Positions 59,501 to 64,000 of a stretch of 64,000 bases of DNA are shown here, one piece after another. Each line of letters starts with the position of its first letter. Positions within the stretch are counted from its first letter, which is position 1. Below the pieces are notes generated by a model that did no database searches, was not told the DNA's origin, and saw only the letters and a list, made by a program, of their open reading frames with translations. The stretch is from contig NC_092672.1 in NCBI RefSeq assembly GCF_964355755.1, positions 37,444,501 through 37,508,500 on the forward strand, written 5' to 3'. The position numbers were made by a program, and so were the translations under genes. Source of the stretch: Antedon mediterranea (taxonomy: Eukaryota > Echinodermata > Crinoidea > Comatulida > Antedonidae).

Positions 59501-62500
59501 AGAAATAACTCTTAAAATCTATTTTTGAGATGTATTTTTTTGTACATACAACAGACCCTTCAAACACTTAAAAAAAGTTAACACTATCAAACTAGTTTGA
59601 CAAACCAAGTGTCATGTACCCAAATATGGTAGTGACATGACATCATCATGTCCATATATGGGCACATCACATTTTATTGTCACATAAAATTTGATAGTGT
59701 AGACAGCACTTTAGACTTTACTCAAACTAACCTGTCGTTTGGCTTTTTCTTCTTTTGCTTGTGTCTTCATTTGTTGCACCTCCATGGAATCTGTTTTTCT
59801 CCGTAACATAAACAGTTCATGATTTCCTACGCATAAATCTAAAATCTATACAAATTTAAAAAAACATCTTAATTATTAATATTTATTTTTACAGTGTATA
59901 TATTCACATAATATTTATCATGGAATTTATTTTGCTGATAAATTATTGTATTTAAGGAAACCATAATACTTGCCAATTTATTTCTTCTACTTTTTGGTGA
60001 AATGAAGCTGAAATCTGACGACTTCTTATCAATTGGTTTTATAGTAAACTAAAAAAAGAGAATATTATTATTCAAACAAATCAAAATAAATTTTTAAATC
60101 AACATTTTAACATTTTTTTCTCATTTCCCTATCTGTGTTTGTTAGCCATTAAGTATAATTACAATTTGGACAAAAAAATATTGAACTGTGCTTCAAAATA
60201 TATATTTATATGAAAGAAACCTTTACTTTTTTATCTCTGTATGAGATGTCCCCGATTTCACTCCAGGGAAACGAGATTTGTGGACGGAACCTGTTCTCTG
60301 CTTCATACACATGAAGTCCAAAGGCATCGACTCCAAGCTGTAACGGTGTCTTTTTATCATTCTAACAAAATAGAAAGAACAATTTAATATTTTGTTTGAA
60401 ATAATGAACTAAATATTGATTGATTCATTCATTAATTTATTTATGATAGTACATTCATAGACAAAACATGCAAACCAAAAAGAGAAAACATATCACCAGG
60501 AAATTAGGAACAAAAACAAAAACAAAAACAATATCCTAAAAAATCATGGCATCAACGCTGATGTAGGTTGGATTATTGAAGTATGTTAACTATTTAATCA
60601 GACTATTACAACTATCATGAATTCTGTTCTTAAAACTACGAAGAGTTCCTCCAATATTCATAGAATGAGGGAACATTATTTGTTACAAACATCTTGCTTG
60701 TGCTATTATGTACTGCTCTTAATCAGAGCACAAAAACATATACATACAAAATTAAATAACAAATAGATAAGAGCAAGTGGATAACCCTATATAAGTTCAA
60801 AAGCTTGTTTCCATAGATTCACTCGACATAAAGAATTTCTTTTAGTTAACATTGCTCACTTATCAACAATTTATAAAACACAACAATATTGCATTGTTGG
60901 CTAATACACTGTGTGTTAGCCATGAGTCACCATTTGTTGTGGTTTTTGAGATAACAATGCTGGCTACCTCTAATCACTTTACCAGCCCTTATTTTAGTTG
61001 TTCTTATGTTGTCTGATTTCACAGGAAATGCCCTTTGATTGCAATAACTTCCTTAAAGGAACAATTCACTGTTATCAATTAGTGCAAATTATTCCTTTTT
61101 ATTTGAAACTTCTGTAGTTTTAAAACTTAAACTTATATTAAATTCAGCCATAAAAATGTAGTAAAATATTTATTATAATATTATAGCAAGAATATAAGAT
61201 ATAATATTTTGATATAATCAGGTAGAAAGTACTACAGTATAAAAACTTCCATGCTGTATTGTATGGATAATCCTAATATTTATTCTTTCTTTTGATATAA
61301 TTTTGAAATATTGCATTTTTGAACATATGGTGTGTGTTTCAATTTCAAAACAGTTTAATGAAAATATTGATAAAAGAAAAATGCCAAATAAGTGTAACAA
61401 TTTCATCAAAAGTTGTTCATATTTGCAATAGGACAAATAGATTGTAACTTACAGTTATTTCAAAATAGTTCACTCCATACATGTCAAGATCTTGAGCAAA
61501 TTTTAAGTATTCCATTTCAGCTTCATCTCTGGAAGACAATAAGTGTAATAAGACTTAAGATGACAATGGTATATTTTACAATAAATAATCAAATCACATT
61601 TGTTAACCCCTTCAATATTTTAATCCTCCACAAATACACACGTTACAGACTGCTCTCCTCCCCTATCTACCATTATGATAAAGTCTTCATTCATTCTGTA
61701 CCTCCATTTCCCCCACCAACTTTCCCATCCCTGCCTCCATTACAGACTGTTTCCCCACCCCCCCCCCAACTCTCTACCTCATCATTTTGTACCTCATTCC
61801 TCACATAACTTCTTCATCCCTATTCTATGTACCATTACCTACCTGGTCATGCCCTCATTCTGTGCATACCATGACGTTATTTTGTCTTCCCACATTTGTT
61901 GTGTCATGTCGTACTGTTCAATGACATCTTGTGGGAGAAGTTCTTCTTCCGCAAGGAAGCCGACACGATGGTACATAGGGTCATAATCACCATACTGAAA
62001 CAATTTAAACAAAAAACTGATAAATTAGACAGTAAGACATATCATTTCTAAATCATGAAAACCCTAGATTGAATTTCATGCCAATGCTTAACCTTTAATT
62101 GTTGTGTCAAATAAATATTTGAGTGCCAACACCAAACAAATGCACATTTACTACATTCTCCTAAGGGTCTAAACATGTCTTGTTGTTATCTGGAACTATC
62201 CCTTTCCTGTCCACAACAAATGCTGTACTTGTAGATTACAGTAGTAGTACCCTCTCATTTTCGGTCTCTACACACAGGCCATTCAACCTGTATATAGTAA
62301 TTGTCTATTACTTCAAGTACATAATTCTAACCTTAGCCTGAATGGCGTATGCAGCTAACAAGACTGCCGCTTCTGGTGAGCAGTAGATCTCGGCTCTTAA
62401 GACTTTCTGTTTTACTTGAAGAAAGAACAAGTGCTGCGTAATTTCCTGGATGAGTTCCTCTGATACCTCTTCTGGGTAAAACTTGGCAAGAAATGAAAAC

Positions 62501-63387
62501 TGTAATGGATTCTCTTTTGATACATTTTGCTCTGTCACCTTATATAGAAAAAAAAAAAGGTTAAATAAAGAAAATTGAAAATGTATAACACAATAGAAGA
62601 AAAGAATTTTGGAAAAAAAAGAAAAGAGCAAGTTATTGATATTTCTATTTAATAAAGATGTTTGAAAAAAAAATGTTTTTTACTCTCATACTGTAAGAGG
62701 TTTTGTTTGACCTGGTCAACAAAAACTTAGGCAAACAAAAGGAAATGCTTAAAAAAAACAAAAAGGGCAAGAGAGAATGACAATGTAAAATATTAAGAAG
62801 TCAGTAAGTAATTTTAGTAGCGTTAGTATGGTAGATGTCTTACCTTTTTGTCCATTTTTAGCCAAGCTTGATAGCCTTTCTTGTCCACATATTGCAGTCC
62901 AAAATACCAAGTTTCCCTCAGTCCTTGTGTCCGGCAAACAAGATCAAAAAGCTGCCGACCTGTAGCTGTACACTACATAGCACATAATAAACAAAATTAA
63001 TTTTAAATAATATATTTAATATTTCCTTTTTTAAACTAATAATATTTCTCTCCAATGGAGTTAGCTGATTCAAAGATGAATATTAACAAAAAGATAATTT
63101 CCCATTTCACTCATTGTTCGTGTAAACCTCACGGGGAAATTCCAGGCTAACCTAGCCTAGGCCTAGTAGGAAGGTAAATCCCATATTAGAAGTTAGTGGC
63201 ACATTCCGGGCTTCCTTCATCCCCTTTTCCTGCTTTCTTTCTCAGCAGCCAGGCTTATCTTCCTGCCTGGCTGACGTCTAGTTTCTTATCTTAATTCTTT
63301 ACTTACATCTATACAAAACTCCAGTTCAGCATCCATAGTCATAACCCTAACCTTTAAGGTTTTAGGTTTGCTTCTGAACAGCGACAT
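56587..63387 (-). CDS. NF2: Merlin (neurofibromin 2), 15 coding exons
   Basis: Membrane-cytoskeleton linker of the ERM/merlin family that acts at the cell cortex upstream of Hippo signalling (family knowledge). Coding exons from 5' to 3': 63307-63387, 62844-62972, 62332-62538, 61843-61994, 61453-61528, 60227-60361, 59974-60048, 59732-59845, 59269-59391, 58687-58818, 58341-58426, 57927-58014, 57354-57448, 57099-57258, 56587-56637. They sum to 1704 nt (567 aa); human merlin is 595 aa. All phases agree. FERM domain covers about residues 13-310 ([46 protein letters not shown]). A coiled coil covers about 310-465, and the C-terminal domain 495-567. The tail ends RVTFFEEL and has YGDYDP after the second FERM lobe; both fit merlin, whereas ERM proteins end in FE(A/S)M. 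S491 in [10 protein letters not shown] aligns with the regulatory Ser518 of vertebrate merlin. Intron 7 uses a GC donor. The introns carry at least four MITEs. Confidence 0.95.
56801..56949. mobile_element. MITE family A copy in merlin intron 14
   Basis: GTCTACACTATCAAACTTTA at the left and TTTGATAGTGTAGACAGTGC at the right. It is inverted relative to some neighbours in its internal asymmetry. Confidence 0.85.
57537..57645. repeat. Tandem duplication of about 54 bp in merlin intron 13
   Basis: GATAAACTGCCTGTGGAAAC then AGGGTTTAACCGCTTCCACT and CGAGAAAAATTAAC occur twice in a row. Confidence 0.8.
57833..57943 (-). repeat. 47-bp tandem triplication across the exon 12 donor of merlin
   Basis: The last bases of exon 12 plus the first part of its intron (CTCATTGAAATATCT then GTAAGTTAAAG) recur at 47-bp spacing. 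The true junction is at 57927/57926; copies would end at 57880 (GTAAGT donor intact) and 57833 (donor decayed to GTATTA). Using the second donor would add an immediate in-frame TAA after two codons. Confidence 0.8.
58453..58588. mobile_element. MITE family A copy in merlin intron 10
   Basis: Ends AAGCTCTGTCTACACTATCA and TTGATATTGTAGACAGAGCT. It lies 27 bp from the exon 11 acceptor. Confidence 0.88.
58948..59060 (+). mobile_element. tRNA-derived SINE head in merlin intron 9
   Basis: TAGCTTGGTGGTTAACATGC (A box) and AGTGTTCAATCC (diverged B box) 35 bp apart. The tail is interrupted by a MITE family A copy. Confidence 0.55.
59060..59189. mobile_element. MITE family A copy in merlin intron 9
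   Basis: Left end AAGCTCTGTCTACACTATCA, right end GTTTGATAGTGTAGATTTAG, with TA flanks. It is inserted in the tail of a tRNA-derived SINE. Confidence 0.88.
59579..59712. mobile_element. MITE family A copy in merlin intron 8, beside the exon 8 donor
   Basis: Starts within ACACTATCAAACTAGTTTGA and ends TTTGATAGTGTAGACAGCAC. Its right edge is about 19 bp from the exon 8 splice donor at 59731. Confidence 0.85.
59974..60048 (-). other. NF2: Merlin exon 7 with a GC-AG intron donor
   Basis: The exon ends ...NKL and is followed by GCAAGT rather than a GT. Exon 8 opens in phase 0 with [10 protein letters not shown] after a clean TTTGTATAG acceptor, so only the GC donor keeps the conserved NKL-ILxLCxGNHE sequence in frame. 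A GT lies 4 bases further on (GTATTATGG), but using it would shift the frame. GCAAGT is the usual form of the minor class of GC donors. Confidence 0.8.
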
Positions 63388-63727
63388 ATTGCAAATCTAT
63401 CTGCGTTTGTTCATTTTTTGAATAACATAAACTTTAGTCATCATCATAACAATCAGTAATCCAATTTTCGTTGCTTGTTGTCATTGTCGAGCAAGTTCAA
63501 AAGGTCACGTACGTATCGAAAAAGGGGGCGCCCTATATATTTATCCTTCTCTCTCTATCAGTATCAACAATACTGTACAGTACTATAAATTTGGCTTTTC
63601 TTGATGCATTTCCTATTATGAGAACAAGTTTTGGAGGATCATTATTTGCTTTTTTTTATTCCCTAAAAAAATACCCAACATTTATTGTCATACATAGACC
63701 AAAAAGTCGAAAAAGTTCTCAAACCTT

Positions 63728-64000
63728 TTAAAGATGTATTGTCCCTAGCCCCTTTGGTAATTCCAAAAAAAAATTTTTTTTTCATTTTGAAAAAAAGGGG
63801 GTCATTTTGAAGTATCATAATAGTTATTAACTTTCACCAAAAATTAGTCGAAAAAAAAAATAATTTAACCGAAATACAGATGTTTTTTTGTTCAAAAAAT
63901 AACGTTGACTTCCAGTCAAAGTTTTCAATCAAAACATATCTCATAATGCAACGCGCTTGTTTGGCTACTCTGTATGCATAATCATAAAACTTCTTCGCAA
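63728..64000. mobile_element. MITE family B, copy running off the window
   Basis: Starts TTAAAGATGTATTGTCCCTA about 340 bp upstream of the merlin start and closely matches the left part of the 21.0-kb copy, including ATAGTTATTAACTTTCACCA. The right end is outside the window. Confidence 0.85.

Overview
This is a eukaryotic, AT-rich window from an animal genome. Genes are split into short exons with GT-AG introns, interspersed repeats are dense, and there is no operon structure. Four conserved animal genes can be assembled exon by exon, all on the minus strand: fructosamine-3-kinase (25.8-34.5 kb), mitochondrial ribosomal protein L50 (40.8-47.6 kb), selenoprotein M (48.9-51.25 kb) and merlin/NF2 (56.6-63.4 kb). 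The abundant 'aggcct' words, the MITE load and the foldback-like and Helitron-like elements suggest a marine invertebrate, perhaps a deuterostome such as an echinoderm. That placement is inference; no species-diagnostic gene was seen.

Layout. 1-24.1 kb: no convincing gene, only scattered MITEs, a CGAA-type minisatellite (14.8-15.0 kb) and a 100-bp tandem repeat (18.45-18.7 kb). 24.16-25.4 kb: a 48-49 bp satellite just beyond the 3' end of FN3K. 25.8-34.5 kb: FN3K in six coding exons, including a 5.7-kb intron with MITEs, a tRNA-like repeat and a possible orphan first exon on the other strand. 34.9-40.05 kb: a 5.1-kb DNA transposon with CAGG(G/C)CCGTAGCCAGG termini and possible CTACC target duplications. 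Most of it is a giant palindrome carrying two decayed, oppositely oriented copies of a gene with PIN/FEN-like motifs and a cysteine-rich CXC-type tail, plus arrays of about 150-bp repeats full of YY1-like GCCGCCATTTTG motifs. 41.3-45.9 kb: three head-to-tail 1.5-kb units with Helitron-like 3' ends, inside an MRPL50 intron. 52.4-54.2 kb: an orphan trypsin-like protease exon with a 5'-truncated LINE placed about 20 bp from its acceptor.

The four genes are housekeeping functions (deglycation, mitochondrial translation, ER redox, Hippo/cortical signalling). They share orientation but not a pathway. Points most worth a second look: the palindromic transposon and its nuclease-like gene, the Helitron-like array, the in-frame UGA (selenocysteine) of SELENOM, a GC-AG intron and a triplicated exon-12 splice donor in merlin, and a MITE family with about 12 copies, four of them in merlin introns. 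All exon models come from reading splice signals and reading-frame phase by eye, supported by family similarity recalled from knowledge; none was checked by alignment.
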